Shown here piece by piece: positions 11,941-23,419 of a DNA stretch of 64,000 nt. Under the pieces are notes generated by a model, which saw nothing but the letters and a program-made list of their open reading frames with translations, ran no database searches and was not told where the DNA came from. Positions within the stretch are counted from its first letter, which is position 1; each line of letters opens with the position of its first letter. The DNA comes from Membranipora membranacea (Eukaryota; Bryozoa; Gymnolaemata; Cheilostomatida; Membraniporidae): NCBI GenBank assembly GCA_914767715.1, contig OU612065.1:14010001-14074000 (forward strand), read 5' to 3'. A program made the position numbers and the translations under genes.

Positions 11941-13968
11941 CATACAGGCTAATACCCTATTTAGCGTATTTAGTTTGAATTTATGTTATCATGTAAATCT
12001 ATTTAGCCAGTGATAGTTTTCTTGTGTGTCAACTGCTCACATTATGTGTGCAATAGTATGCAATTTGGGTGCTCAACATTTATCCATTGTAGAGTCTATG
12101 GTATTTCTGATTTCTTTCAACCCTGAATGATTCACCTGGTACGGTTTTTTTCAAATGTTCTCCCTGTGCTAAGGCAAACACAAAATGTATTTAAATATGC
12201 AGGTAAGGCCCATGCATTCAAGCGAGTATTATTAGGTGATAATAGATAGATATATACTGCTTTTTATGATCCTTATGTTTGGTTTGAAAGTCAACTTGGG
12301 GCTTTTGACTTTGTTTGTATTATGTGTATCATGGACTTACAATACTGTACATAGTAATGAGGCATTGTGATTTCAGAATGTGAGTTGTCTCTCCAGTCTG
12401 TCATAAGAAAGGGGATACAACTCCTAATCCTAGAGATGTTTGTTTGACAAATCACTATTATTTTTTTACTTTATTGGTACACAACTATGATTTCTTTTGT
12501 ATCTGTTACTTGTAAGCATTATTAGCTGATGTCATAAAGCTTGAATCATGCGAATGTTAGAGTTGAGTTGGCGTGGAAGTAGAATAGGACCGTCCTGTAA
12601 GATATGCGCCTTACCACCCCAGTTCATTTCCGATGTTTCTCATCGTTCAAACTTACCTGTACACTGCAATTATTTTTATAACGACAAATTGATGAGATAT
12701 ATTATCTCGCTCCTTTGTGTAAGCGAATTCAGGAATTGACTGTCGCTCAGGGACTTAACTGCTTGCAAAAAACATGGCTGTCATTGTCTTAAAATGAATA
12801 TATTGTATTTTTAATAATTAAGATAGTAAATGGTCAGGAGACAGCTGTTACAGAGAATATGGACACATGTCTAATGGCGCATTGTCTCAATATTACACGT
12901 TCAAATATTAACTGCCATTAAACTACGACTTAATTGTGTTCTAATGTTGATGAAAACTTGTGCCATTTTGCATCTTAACCAATAACTAACAGAGAATCCA
13001 GCAGGGTTTAGAAATTGATGTTATATTTTTGTGATGGGTTTTCTAATATTTTGCAATTGTCTTCCTCTTTACGTGATTAAAATTAATTTAAGATTTGTCT
13101 CTTGTTTATGCCTTTTGAAAGGTAAAAATCTAAAATTGGTAAATGAACATTTTTATCCCTGGTTTCTAAAGTGTGACAGATATTTTTGCAGTCGTTTCCC
13201 TTTTATCAAACAGTCCCTCGAGCTAAGATTTTATTATGTTTGTCTTCTATGAGACTATTCTTTATTATACTTTGAGCACAAAAAAGAGATTATATTTTTT
13301 ATATATAAAACATTGCATCTAGAAACAAAACATAGCATTTTCTTTCTTCGTGATGCACCATGAAAAAATATGTGTGCCATATCGTTACAATACCTGGACT
13401 AGTGTGAGGTTGAACTCAATCACAAGAAAAGTTTGTTGATATGGTGTGTGTAGATGATTTAGTACTAAGATATTTACTTTGATCATGGTATTGGAAAAAC
13501 TCCAGGGGTGTAAGAAACAAGATTTTAACCACCAAAAGTTTAGGAAGTTATTTGCGAAAACTTTTAGGTTGAGAGTCATAACAAACAACACTGTGAGGGA
13601 GGTGCCTGCTTTGAGGTAATAACAGGAGACTTTTTATGGATAAAATTCCTAGAATTGCCAGGGTACCTTATGAAGGGTTGATTATCACAACTGAAACCTC
13701 AGGCTTTTTCATGCAACCTTGAAATCATGGTAATTGGTATTAGTTTAAATTGGGAAATAAATTTGGGTATTGCTCCATTGCCTACAGATAGATAGATTGT
13801 TTCATTGCATTGCGAAATTTGAAATGTTTGATGGACGCCAGGGCGGTTGAAAAGTATGTAGTTTATTGGATTTGTTCTTATTTATGCTGTTCTTCTAGGA
13901 GTAGAAAGTAAGAAAGTTGATGGATCAAAATATAAATACCATAATGTCCAGCCTCAACTGACAATCCA
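11941..13968. other. Convergent intergenic region, 3' UTRs of both flanking genes
   Basis: AT-rich sequence between two convergent genes. No coding exon was seen. The plus-strand 3' UTR begins after the stop at 11940; no AATAAA lies close to it, only ATTAAA variants near 12,917 and 13,077. The minus-strand gene has a candidate poly(A) signal at 13862-13867. Confidence 0.6.
13862..13867 (-). terminator. Candidate poly(A) signal for the TMEM243-like gene
   Basis: AATAAA on the minus strand about 100 bases downstream of the stop codon at 13969-13971. Position is typical, but there is no transcript evidence. Confidence 0.45.
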
Positions 13969-16261
13969 TCATATTATATGAGGAGGTATGATTGTTGAGC
14001 TGTTGCGAATAGGTATCCAATGTATCTTGGTATGATGGTGGGCTGTTGTTCGACGTGGATGATGTGTAGTTACCGGCATATGTGTGGTTGTTGTGGGAGT
14101 TTCATCCACATCGGTAAATAGATAGATAATTGAAGTGATGCACTGTAACAGCAGAACTGTGTATATAAGAAGCAAAAACCATACTTTGTCCTCCGCCAGA
14201 TGGGATCTTCTATACCACCATACCTAAAAGCAGTAAAGTCGACACTTAATACCAAACTTGAGTCCATACCAAACTTGAGTCCATGTTTTTGTACACTGGT
14301 AGCAGTAATAGATTGTTACGGGCAATTGGGGTATCTGAGTGCTGTGGGTGCCGCAATAATTTTTCAACCAACAATGTAGATTATTCCAATTTGTGAACTA
14401 ATTTTAAAAAGAGGATTATAATGAAATGAATTCAGGTTGTCTATGATGGACAATGGTCAGAGGTCGTGCATGACAAGGCTGTACATTTCCGAGTCCGATA
14501 TTTACACATTCTTGAGACTCTGTTTCACCCAAGTTATGACATATGAAAGAGAGGTGATTTCTGAAATAGGCATGGACGTCAGGCTTGACACAGAATAAGA
14601 TACTTACATGAACTGTAGCTACGAAACTTGTGCCTAAAAAACGGAAGCTATTTTAAACCTCAGGAAATATGTTATTAGTTTTTTAACTTTCAGTCTGTAT
14701 ATTCAAAAGACTGTGCGGCGATTGAGAAGTAAATTTTACTGTTTGGAAAAGCAGGCACAACAATTTGGAAGCGCAGAAACCAAGTTAAAAGACAATCATA
14801 GCTATTTCAAAGAAGTCAATACATATATTTGAAAAATATACCATACCGATCTTCACCATGAGTGGATATTATGTAGGACATTATGGGGGTGCTCTCAAGG
14901 TTGATTGTTCCAGCCTTTCAGCAACCTCAGGTATATAAATCTCCTGGAGCTACATAGGTTTTAATCTGCATTATATTCATAGATTGGTTTGTGGGATACA
15001 AAAAAAAAGGCTACTCACAAACAATGTTAGCTAGCAGAAGAAAATCGGTAGGTTTACGGTGAGATTTAGTACCTTCCACCACACAAAGTATTACACTGAC
15101 TAGAACTGCGAGCACTGTGAATATACCGTATACCTTGTTAATTTTACTCTGTAAAAAACAAACATATGAGTGTGTGATTTTTTGATAGATGTCGTCATGC
15201 GACATTATATATTCACAGAGTAAGGATAAATAGCTTCAAATAATGATATATGCAAAATTGCAGTGAAAGGCAACTACCAGATACACCAACAACAGATTAA
15301 ACAGCTGCTCGCTGCCACGAGCATCTGACCAGCACCATATGAGAACAGAGTAAATAGATTTGTTATCGACCCTAACTCGTGAATCCTAAAATCCTAGCAT
15401 CTACCATGTTTTTAATGTTTTAGTTTTATGTGAAGCTCAAATCCAATCAAAATTCCGAATATAGCTTTAGTATGGTAGATCAGACAAGACGCACTCTTGG
15501 TATAAAAATTTTTTGGCTTCACTATAAGTTATCCGCTTTTCTAAATATAAATTTCTGTGAATCTCATGATTGCCGTAGTAATAAATCAGCCAATAAAAGT
15601 TATTCTCAGAACTGACCATCCCGGGGTAACTGGTGCAAGCCTAAACTTATGCAGAACTATAGAATGGAACAAATATTCTTCAATTCCGAGTTGGAGTTAA
15701 CTTTCAACAGGATAACTCCTTTCTTTTGATGTAAGGTGGACATCCATTAATGTAGATTGGTAGCCTACTCACACTGCTTGAAATGTTAGCAACCTACCAG
15801 TGTGAGGGGTATGATCACACAAATGCATGTATATACTTCAGCATTCCAGCAGTGGACAACTGCTTTCACTTATATCTATGAAGTATGCTGACCTTTGTTC
15901 TTCGAGTCAACTATTGCAAAGGGTTGATAGTGACTTCCTATTCCTACTTGAAACAGCCAAACACAGACTGCCAACTGCTGTTCTGAAAAGGCAAGATCAA
16001 ACCCAGCAGTAGAATTCACCATCCCGAAGCTGAAGTCATCACACACACAATCACCTGGTTTTTAGATGCAAGCTGTAATCAAACCTTAAAATCCCAAATG
16101 TTTTGAAGTGTAGTGTCTTTTGTAGTGAACAGGTGGAACATACTCACCCAAGCTGAGCTTTGACTCTCATAGACTGCTGATGTGAGTGATGTATTTCTTG
16201 CCACATCTGCGGCAGATTGTGAATTATTAGGATGAGTAGTTGCACTAGTTGAAGTAGCCAT
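13969..16261 (-). CDS. TMEM243-family transmembrane protein
   Basis: Minus-strand exons: 16148-16261, 15019-15148, 14608-14633, 13969-14223. Phases are 0, 1 and 0, giving 174 residues. The third exon is only 26 bases, yet it restores the frame and its product (CTSFVATVH) completes a hydrophobic segment. The protein has a Ser/Thr/Ala-rich N-tail (1-38), then KINKVYGIFTVLAVLVSVIL (membrane segment 1), a Lys/His/Pro loop, DFLLLANIVCTSFVATVHVW (segment 2), WWYRRSHLAEDK, and VWFLLLIYTVLLLQCITSII (segment 3) ending YLFTDVDE. The order and the WYR plus terminal DV motifs match human TMEM243 (118 residues), a small membrane protein of unclear role. A His/Thr-rich tail of about 42 residues (133-174) extends beyond the usual end. 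The start at 16261 is the first ATG of the open frame. Confidence 0.75.
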
Positions 16262-17094
16262 TTTCGTTTAATCATTCACATGACTGACAAGGTTAGCATA
16301 CTTCCTTATCATATTCTTATCATCAGTTAAATACTGCGTATAATATGGGATCATTTGAGTCATAGAGATAAGCAGCTCGCCAACAAATTTGGCAGTTGAC
16401 ATCCTCAAAAATAATGCATTTCCAAGTTTATTCTGACACCAATCAGAAATTTAATTTCAACACTCCCCTACTACTCATCAAAAGTTTAATCTGAATTATG
16501 GTCCAAATCAAGTCAGCCATCGAGAAAAGTGGACTGTTAACATCCCAACATTATAAGGATAATACTACCGTTATGTGCATTGTAGTGATTGTTTGATTGA
16601 ATGTCCAAACAACAGGACCCTCAATAAGAAAAGCTGTTACTATTACCGATACTCAGACATGCATGTGTCAAGTAGCAAAGACAATGACAATTTAGTATGA
16701 TATGAATTAATTCAGAGTTATTTCCACTTGTATTGACATAAGACAACATCATGCCTCATGGTGATACAAAACTCAAAACAACATATTGCTGCTTCAATAT
16801 ACTAACGCTATCACCATATTTCCATTTTGCTCAAACAAATCACCAGCACAATTAAAAAAAGGTGGTACAGAAACCAGCAAAATTCCAACCAATGCCATCA
16901 ATAATATATTTTCGGTTATATCACATACTTCAAAATATTAGATAAACAGCGTGATTACCACTACATCTAAACAAAAAACCTCATTTAAAAACTTGTCTCT
17001 AGCAGTACCTTTAAAATATTGGTATACTAGTCACTAACTAACAGGTTATATTTCAAATATTAGCTAATAAAACACTCAAATGCATCAGATACTA
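16262..17094. other. Intergenic, upstream of the TMEM243-like gene
   Basis: AT-rich sequence between two genes on the same strand. It should hold the promoter of the TMEM243-like gene and the 3' UTR of mrpl55. No further exon was seen. Confidence 0.5.
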
Positions 17095-17630
17095 TCATGA
17101 TTTGAATCTGTTGAGATAATTTTCCGCACTGAATGTATCACCGTCGAGATTATCTTTAATTTCCTTCTTTTGCTCCTTAGGTCTCCTGTTGGCTAATACT
17201 TTCAGTTGCTCTTCAGTAGAAAGGTTCTTATAATCTATAGGAAGCTGTAAAAAATACACAGTTTTCAGCTCAATAATGCGTACAGGAAAAAAGGAGAACA
17301 CAATTTTATCACCAGCTCATTTCAATGCCACCACATTTTGAGATCAGTGGGAGTAAGGAAAGTGAAATTATTGTTTATTTATTTTATTCATGATTTTCCC
17401 TTTGCATTGCTGTATTGCCATGCGTGGTCACTTACACATATTATTTGTCTAGGAATCTCATATCTGACGGTGTAGGTTGATCCATCTGGGTTGACAACTC
17501 TTGTTGGATATAATCGAGAATATTTTTGGCGTTTGATTCTAGAAAGCCCAGCCGTATTTGAGTTGTGTCGGCAACATATTATTGAAAGGTTCTGCACAAT
17601 GTAGCGCAGTGACTTTGTAGAACTACTCAT
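17095..17630 (-). CDS. mrpl55: Mitochondrial large-subunit ribosomal protein mL55 (MRPL55)
   Basis: Two minus-strand exons, 17436-17630 and 17095-17244, join in phase 0 across a 191-base intron (donor GTAAGT) to give 114 residues; the human protein is about 128. Residues 1-22 are basic and hydroxylated with no acidic residue, as expected of a mitochondrial targeting sequence. The family core follows: SRIKRQKYSRLYPTRVV, PDGSTYTVRYEIPRQIIC, then LPIDYKNLSTEEQ and a charged tail (RRPKEQKKEI) to FKS. The RLYP, DGSTxxxRYxxPR and PIDxxxLSxEE motifs match vertebrate MRPL55. It is a metazoan-specific part of the large mitoribosomal subunit. The ATG directly follows a possible 3' splice site (TTTCTAG), so an unseen 5' UTR exon may lie upstream. 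Confidence 0.9.
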
Positions 17631-18239
17631 CTAGAAACTGAGAAAAATGAGAAATTTAGGAAGAGAATAACCCCAAAATTAGCAAGCTCACTCATAATTT
17701 ATCTCTCAGAATCATTATGTGGATGAGCTGTTCTAATACACAACAGCTTAGATCTACTTTGATCAAAGGTATAAATTAATACTTGTGGGAAACTGGAACT
17801 GAAATATTGTCACTTGTATTGATAAAGGCCAGTGATGGAATTGATTCGATGGTTGAGCCCTTGAGGTAATAGTGCAGGTACATCCTTCCACCGCAAACAG
17901 CCTTGTGTGCGTCATCGCGGAAGTCGCTGAACCTTTTGGATTATTCTGTGGTGGGCCACTTTCAAGAAAGCTTTGCTGAAATTTAGGTACCTTTGAAAAC
18001 CTTCTGAAGACCCCAAACACTCAGAAACTCAGGAAAAGGAGCGCCTCATTTGGTTAGCAGTGTTATTAGGGTGCTTGGCCAGCATAGCTATGCTATTTTT
18101 TATTTTTCCGGTAGGTGTTACTGTAGTCCTCCCTTTGTTTCAAGCTTGATGCTAGGTTTTGTCTGTTTCCTGGTTTGTTCCCCTGGTGTCTCTAATGGTC
18201 CTTGGTAGAAAAATACTGTGGTTAACTTGTGATGCTGCA
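17631..18239. other. Upstream region of mrpl55, no gene seen
   Basis: Should contain the mrpl55 promoter and perhaps a non-coding first exon. Small open frames here have no recognisable motif. Confidence 0.4.
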
Positions 18240-18855
18240 TCTCACTTCTGGCAGCTCAGATCTTGTTGATATCGTCATAGTTTTTCGGTCATCAGATATC
18301 TCCTCAGAGCTAAGTTAATGTGTATTTCATCATCTCGTAGTATCTTCATGAGAAGGGCCATTCTGTGATTTTTTTGGCCTCTACTGTAATGACTACAGAC
18401 CAAGCTCGCAGCCAGCGTCACCTCTCAAACCTAAACATTCTGTGTTGGATCACTTCAAGAGCCTGTACATCCTTGTTGAGGTTAGGGTTCCACACTGCGT
18501 CGGCATACTCCATTAATGTAGAACATGTGTTATTGAATGATAACTCCCAGGTACTTTGTAGCCCCTAACCATTCCAAACTTGTGTCTCCCGATCTGTACT
18601 GAGGTTTGATTACCTGGTCTCCGAAGGCTATCACATGGCATTTGGTATCATGAAACAACATTATCCACTCAGCAGATCACTTTTGTAATAGTTTCAATGT
18701 TGCTTGAAATCAAACTCTGAGTCAGCATCAGCATGGTTGCAGACTTGTTGATAAGAGCAATGTGTCACCAGCATAGACTATGCAGTTCACAGGCAGCTGC
18801 TGGGAGATAATTTATGTATATCAAGAGCAGTGTGGGGCCAAGAACCGGACCCTGG

Positions 18856-18968
18856 GGTACCTCCATGAGCCCCTGGGACTTACATGCCTTTACTTTGTCA
18901 ATGTCCAGTGGTTGATACTGGACATTGGCAAAGTAAAGACATGTAAGTCCCAGGGGCCCATGGGTACC
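18856..18968. repeat. Long inverted repeat (about 53-bp arms)
   Basis: The left arm 18856-18909 and right arm 18917-18968 are near-perfect reverse complements (core CCCTGGGACTTACATG), with about four differences including a 2-base indel and a 7-base loop. It lies inside the reverse-transcriptase remnant, so part of the element was duplicated in inverted orientation. Confidence 0.85.
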
Positions 18969-19097
18969 TCAGGTACTCCTTGCCTCAACTCAGGTCAGTG
19001 GTGACAGCCAACTCTGGAAAAGCCTTCATTACAAAACTTTATGAAGTTCTAAATGGGCATTAAAAAGCGTCGTTGGTGACGGGTGTTGTATGACTGG

Positions 19098-19153
19098 CAG
19101 CATTGTTGTTAAATACAATACAGCATTGTTGTTAAATACAAAACAGCATTGTT
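19098..19153 (+). repeat. 23-bp tandem repeat, 2.4 copies
   Basis: Units begin with CAGCATTGTTGTTAAATACA at 19098, 19121 and (truncated) 19144. It is local to the retrotransposon remnant. Confidence 0.85.
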
Positions 19154-19500
19154 ATACAGCCAATATCATTGAAAATCCTTTGATGGATCAGACTAAGTAC
19201 CTAAACTATGTCTTGGCATGCAACCTGGGCTGCATCAACAAACCTTCTACTATGACTTTTTCATAAAACTGGCTATTGGCCACATAGAACTGGACTTTTT
19301 CTGTAATGTTTCCCTTGATGACAACCATCTGTTTCTTATCTGTAAAGTAATCTTGGTCCCTGTACTGAGTCAGCAGGGATGTAAAGTCAAGGTGGGGGAG
19401 TGGGTAGAAGAGCATGTGGAACCTTATCAAAAGCATTTTTTTATGTCAATGACAACAGCATGATGCGTGCAGTGAGTCGTTTTGGAGCAAGGAGGAGTAC

Positions 19501-21366
19501 TCTTTGCTTCATCTGTCTTGGCTAGCTCATGGTAGGACAAACTAGTACAGCCTCATGAATTAGCCATTCTGTTGCTGTGGTCCACTTATCACATTATATT
19601 ATCCTCTCAAATCAAAACAATATCCCTAGCCATCACCTAGTAGCAGGTCAGGTGAGGTTTTTACCAATCAATGCTTAGTTAGTTAAAAAAAAACATTTTG
19701 CAAATAGAAATAACCTTGACATGGCAGTGAATCTAAAGTGAAAATAACATAGGACCCTCTCCCCAGCCTATTGAAATTTTCATTTAGGGAGAGTATTTGC
19801 TAACCAATGAAAAAGGGGAACTCTAAGCTACCTGATTGGCCTATCATATAAACAGGAGTTACCTACCTCCTTGTTGGGGTAGGATAACTCAGACCTTTTG
19901 CTGTAAAATTAATTATAAATTCTTCACAAGATTTTGAGGTTTTAACAAGTTTAGAACCCAGTATAGAAACCAGGCCTTCTGGGTGAAAGGTCGATTTTAT
20001 ACACTCTGAAGATTTCGAGGAGGTTTACTCAAATTAATTACAAGTTGCGAGATGAAAACTGAACCACTTAGTTAGTTCAATGAACTAAACCCTTAGTTCA
20101 TTGGTTAGTTAGTAATCTTTTATTTTCGTGTACAGATTTATAATAGTACAGAAAAAGCCTCTGTTTGTAGGCATAATATGAATAACAATAAAATATGAAT
20201 GCGGTAGCAAGAATAAAAAAATTTAGCTTAATAACTGGTGTGTAATTTTTTTTTGGCAGTGTTTTAAAACGAGTAATTTTGTTCAAGGATAATGTTATTA
20301 TCATAATATTGAAATATATTAAAAAATATGATCGATTTGATAGTGATGAACATGTTGTAAGGTACTGGTGAGTGTACCGCTTTGTATTTTAATCATTGTA
20401 TTTATATTGACAGGACTAAATGTAAATGGATGGCAGGTTGCTTTATAATGACAATTGAATATCAACGTGCTTAGTTAGCCCCTCGTCTGTAGATGACTAT
20501 TTATAGGGGTGACCTACCGTCCTGATGGGAATGAAACCCTGTAATGGTATGGGTTGCCACATTTGGTTTTTTTGCCGTTGAATATATATATTATGAATAA
20601 TGTTGAATTTCTGTAAAAACTGTATGCGCACTGTATGGCCATTTTGCGTTACATATTCGGATGGAGAAATAAGTTGAGGTATTTACGATTTTACTAATTG
20701 TTTCATTGTCACTTTATAAAGGGTTAACAGTTCATACTCTCCTAAAGATTTGGAGGAGGCTTCATCAAATCAACTAGATGTCTCAAGAAGATACAAACAG
20801 GGTTGTCTATTACAGATAACAGCATAATACAGCGCAATATAAATATCAGGCTACAAGTAATAAAAAGGCCGAATGATGTACTTGTTTAAAACAAGATTTC
20901 AAATAAGGTAAGGTTCTATTTGCGGTAGTCTGCAATTTACTCAGACACAAAGGACACAGCACCCTAGTTCTTTGTGATAAATTTAATGACTTTGAGAAAT
21001 AGATGCTTCCTTTAATCAAGGAGTTGGAGACTCCTTGCTTTAATTATATGTGTTTGCAAGGCAGCTGGACCAATTTTTAAATCTGGCTCTGATGACTGAG
21101 CATCAGACCCAGATTTAAAACATTCCAAGTGATTTCAGCTGTGTGACTGATTCTGAAATAAGCAGGCCAGGTTTTTATTTCAAACAAAATACTTTCTTCT
21201 CTAATTTAGATGTCAATATAAAATTTTAAAAGTAGAGCACAGTCCTTTATATAGCACCATGCTGATGGTTGTAACCTGTGTTTTGAAAGTTTACACTCAG
21301 TGTGATAGTTGTAGGGTTGGTGCTTCTTATTGGATCTGGTATTGAGACTCTTCTTAACATGTCTTA
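19501..21366. other. Intergenic AT-rich sequence, no gene seen
   Basis: No coding region was recognised. The 3' part contains two hairpins, listed separately. Confidence 0.5.
21017..21120. repeat. Two adjacent hairpins
   Basis: First hairpin: CAAGGAGT (21017-21024) with ACTCCTTG (21030-21037), 5-base loop. Second: 21075-21094 with 21101-21120, 20-bp arms beginning TTTTAAATCTGG, one mismatch, 6-base loop. The second resembles a small precursor-RNA stem in shape, but length and context do not prove any transcript. Confidence 0.8.
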
Positions 21367-22170
21367 TCAAGCTTTGTCCAGACAGGCTGAAGGTAAACTT
21401 TTTGATACGCTTGTATGATTTATATGATTCTGAATGTAAATAATTAATAAATATTTTGTTTGTTTGTTTAATTTATGACTTCTCATCCGAGAATGCTTAC
21501 ATAATAAAAGTAGTGTGCTTTCAAAAAGCCCCTCTAAAAATATATGAACAAAAATAAAATAAATCATTTCAAACGGCATAAAACTCAGGATTGGCAAAAA
21601 TTTTCTCTTCTCAGTTCGACATTTAGGCATACAAATGGTGCCCTCAGAGTTACGGGTTGAGCGTCTGAGTCTGGTTTTATTGAGCGGAAGTCGATTGTGT
21701 AGGGGATGGTTATCGTCAGATAAAATACGATGTACGTATTTGTGGCATATGTCGTTTAGTAAGTCATTTAGTGGTAGCAAATTCGCAGCTGCAAGTCGAT
21801 CATCGTAGTGTTCGAGGTCAGAGAAAATAATCCTCATAGCAAGCCGCTGACATCTCTCAATATCATTCCTCAGACATTCGGTGGTGTAAGGGTACCAAGC
21901 ACCTGCAGCGTGGGTGATAGCTGCGACTACTTGGGTTTTGTACATTAGTACTAGGCTTTGTTGGTTTACTCCGGACTGTTTTAATACGAGCAGACCGTGA
22001 CATCTTTTGTTCGCTGACTTAGTGATGTTAGCCACATGCTCATTGAATCGTAGATGTTGGTCGATGGTAAGACCAAGTAGTTTGGTAGAAGCTACGTTGT
22101 CTACGTTGTGTGATTGATTCATTGTGAGAGTTTTCGACATTATCATCTGTTTCTTAAGAGAAAGGTTCAA
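21367..22170 (-). mobile_element. CR1/L2-like non-LTR retrotransposon, C-terminal part of the polymerase ORF
   Basis: A minus-strand open frame of 267 codons. About residues 1-185 match the region downstream of the reverse-transcriptase palm: KLLGLTIDQHLRFNEHVANI, a Lys/Arg-rich KSANKRCHGLLVLKQSGV, LVLMYKTQVVAAITHAAGAW, IERCQRLAMRIIFSD, then LPLNKTRLRRSTRN. This is the standard tail of CR1/L2-type ORF2. The frame then reads into AT-rich sequence, probably the element's 3' end at about 21,560. The catalytic part is missing, so this is a fossil, though with an unbroken frame. Confidence 0.8.
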
Positions 22171-22687
22171 TGTCTGTCTGATGCAAATAAAGCTGATTAA
22201 TTATTGCCAATACTCTTAAAGTTCTACACTGAAAACATAATTTTCTTGTATTTCTTGCTGTTAAGTAAGAAACAGAAGGGTACAGTGTTTTGTTATTTCC
22301 TATCGAATACTGCCAAAATGTCAATTACGTACCATTCTTATAAATCCGTATTTTTTTGTATTTTTCAAAGCAGCCTTTCTTACTACATATTCCATTGACT
22401 CAACTCAATCAATATAATATGATTACCACTGGTGTCAACTTTATGATATGTAATCGTAAGTGCCGAAATGAGACTGAATTTCTAGATGCCAGCAGGCAGG
22501 TTAACAAGGAGGTTCCTAACAATACCATCAAATATTATTGTTTTCTGGTTTAAAACGAACTATCATTGAAGCCAAATCTGTATACACTTTATATTCACTA
22601 TGGTTCCATGCTTCGAATGAGTGGTCCACTCCAATTTTGAAAAATGAATGCTATCGATTTCCATAATGAAAAAAAACATGAAAAGAC
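22171..22687. other. Spacer, no gene seen
   Basis: AT-rich sequence between the retrotransposon fragment and the SINE head. Upstream parts of the retrotransposon are not recognisable here, so the copy is truncated. Confidence 0.4.
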
Positions 22688-22782
22688 CTCCAATGCGGAC
22701 GGATTTGAACCCGGCCACCGATACCATGTCCATTGAATTCATTGAGCGTAGGTGCGCTATCCAATCATCCACATTGCCTTGA
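22688..22782 (-). mobile_element. tRNA-derived SINE head
   Basis: The minus strand reads TGGATGATTGGATAGCGC (A-box-like), then after about 50 bases GGGTTCAAATCCGTC, which contains a perfect B-box (GGTTCAAATCC). The outer stem pairs poorly, which suggests a SINE promoter rather than a working tRNA gene. The element's tail was not delimited. Confidence 0.6.
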
Positions 22783-23419
22783 ACAATGATCATGATTGTA
22801 AACGGTATCTGCTTTCGCATCAAGAAATGCCTATCGATATATTTTGCGAAGGTTGACTTAAATGCTATTCTCATGTACCAATTGGGCCTAAAACTGATGA
22901 CATGTCGACATATGGGAACATAGTGAAATTACCTTGTATCTTAAATCTTGAATGCAATATATCACAATAAGTCTAAGAAAGACATGGCATTAAATGTGAG
23001 TTACTACCATCAAATTTAATTATTTGATAAATGCAATTAGCTTATTAAGTTGGTAGATGAGGCAATGATTCTTTGCTCAAAACAAGCTGAAGGATAATAC
23101 AAGATGATCTAAAGCTTCTCCTTGTAATCTACGCAAAGCAGCTTTCTTTTAGCTTTTCTAGCTATTAGCCAGCAGTGCATATCTATAGCTTCTATTGTTG
23201 AAGAAACCAGTTCTCATATAGCAGCAGTTGGACGAACAGTCAAGTCGTCATTCTCTAAAGTAAAGCTTCACTTAGAAGATGGATTTGATGCTACTCTGTT
23301 GGGTTTATCGAGGACTGGAGACAGAGTTTCACCTGTGTAAATGAAGATTGATCTTAATACACTACACTGCTTTCGATCCTATTTTTGGGGGTGAGTTGTA
23401 AATGTTGTATTTCTTTACT
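22783..23419. other. Spacer, no gene seen
   Basis: AT-rich sequence with no recognisable coding or structural element before the duplicated unit begins. Confidence 0.4.

Larger units (their letters stand above)
18240..19500 (-). mobile_element. Degraded non-LTR retrotransposon, reverse-transcriptase fragment
   Basis: Read on the minus strand with several frameshifts and stops, this carries reverse-transcriptase landmarks. Near 19,430 is KNAFDKVPHALL, the region before the fingers/palm. Near 19,300 is TDKKQMVVIKGNITEKVQF, matching the 'xxRxQxVxVNGxxS' stretch. Near 18,650 is WSAEWIMLFHDTKCHVIAFG, the conserved Trp...Phe-x-x-x-Lys-Cys motif after the YADD site. The YADD box itself lies in the rearranged 18.8-19.1 kb part and was not found. 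CR1/L2-type elements are the best fit. The copy is non-functional. Confidence 0.65.

Noticed and set aside
14176-14203. Intron within the last TMEM243 exon (GTATGG...ACACAG)
   Set aside because: Only 28 bases long, and reading through keeps the frame and gives the expected third membrane segment.
14861-14931. Plus-strand first exon starting ATGAGTGGATATTATG with a donor at 14,932
   Set aside because: A short open stretch with a good donor but no compatible downstream exon. It lies within an intron of the minus-strand TMEM243-like gene.
22204-22553. Small hydrophobic ORFs on the plus strand
   Set aside because: AT-rich composition explains the Phe/Leu/Tyr content. There is no motif, no splice context and no conservation in related repeats.
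22688-22782. Functional tRNA gene
   Set aside because: It has A- and B-box-like sequences but poor acceptor and anticodon stem pairing and excess length. A SINE promoter fits better.
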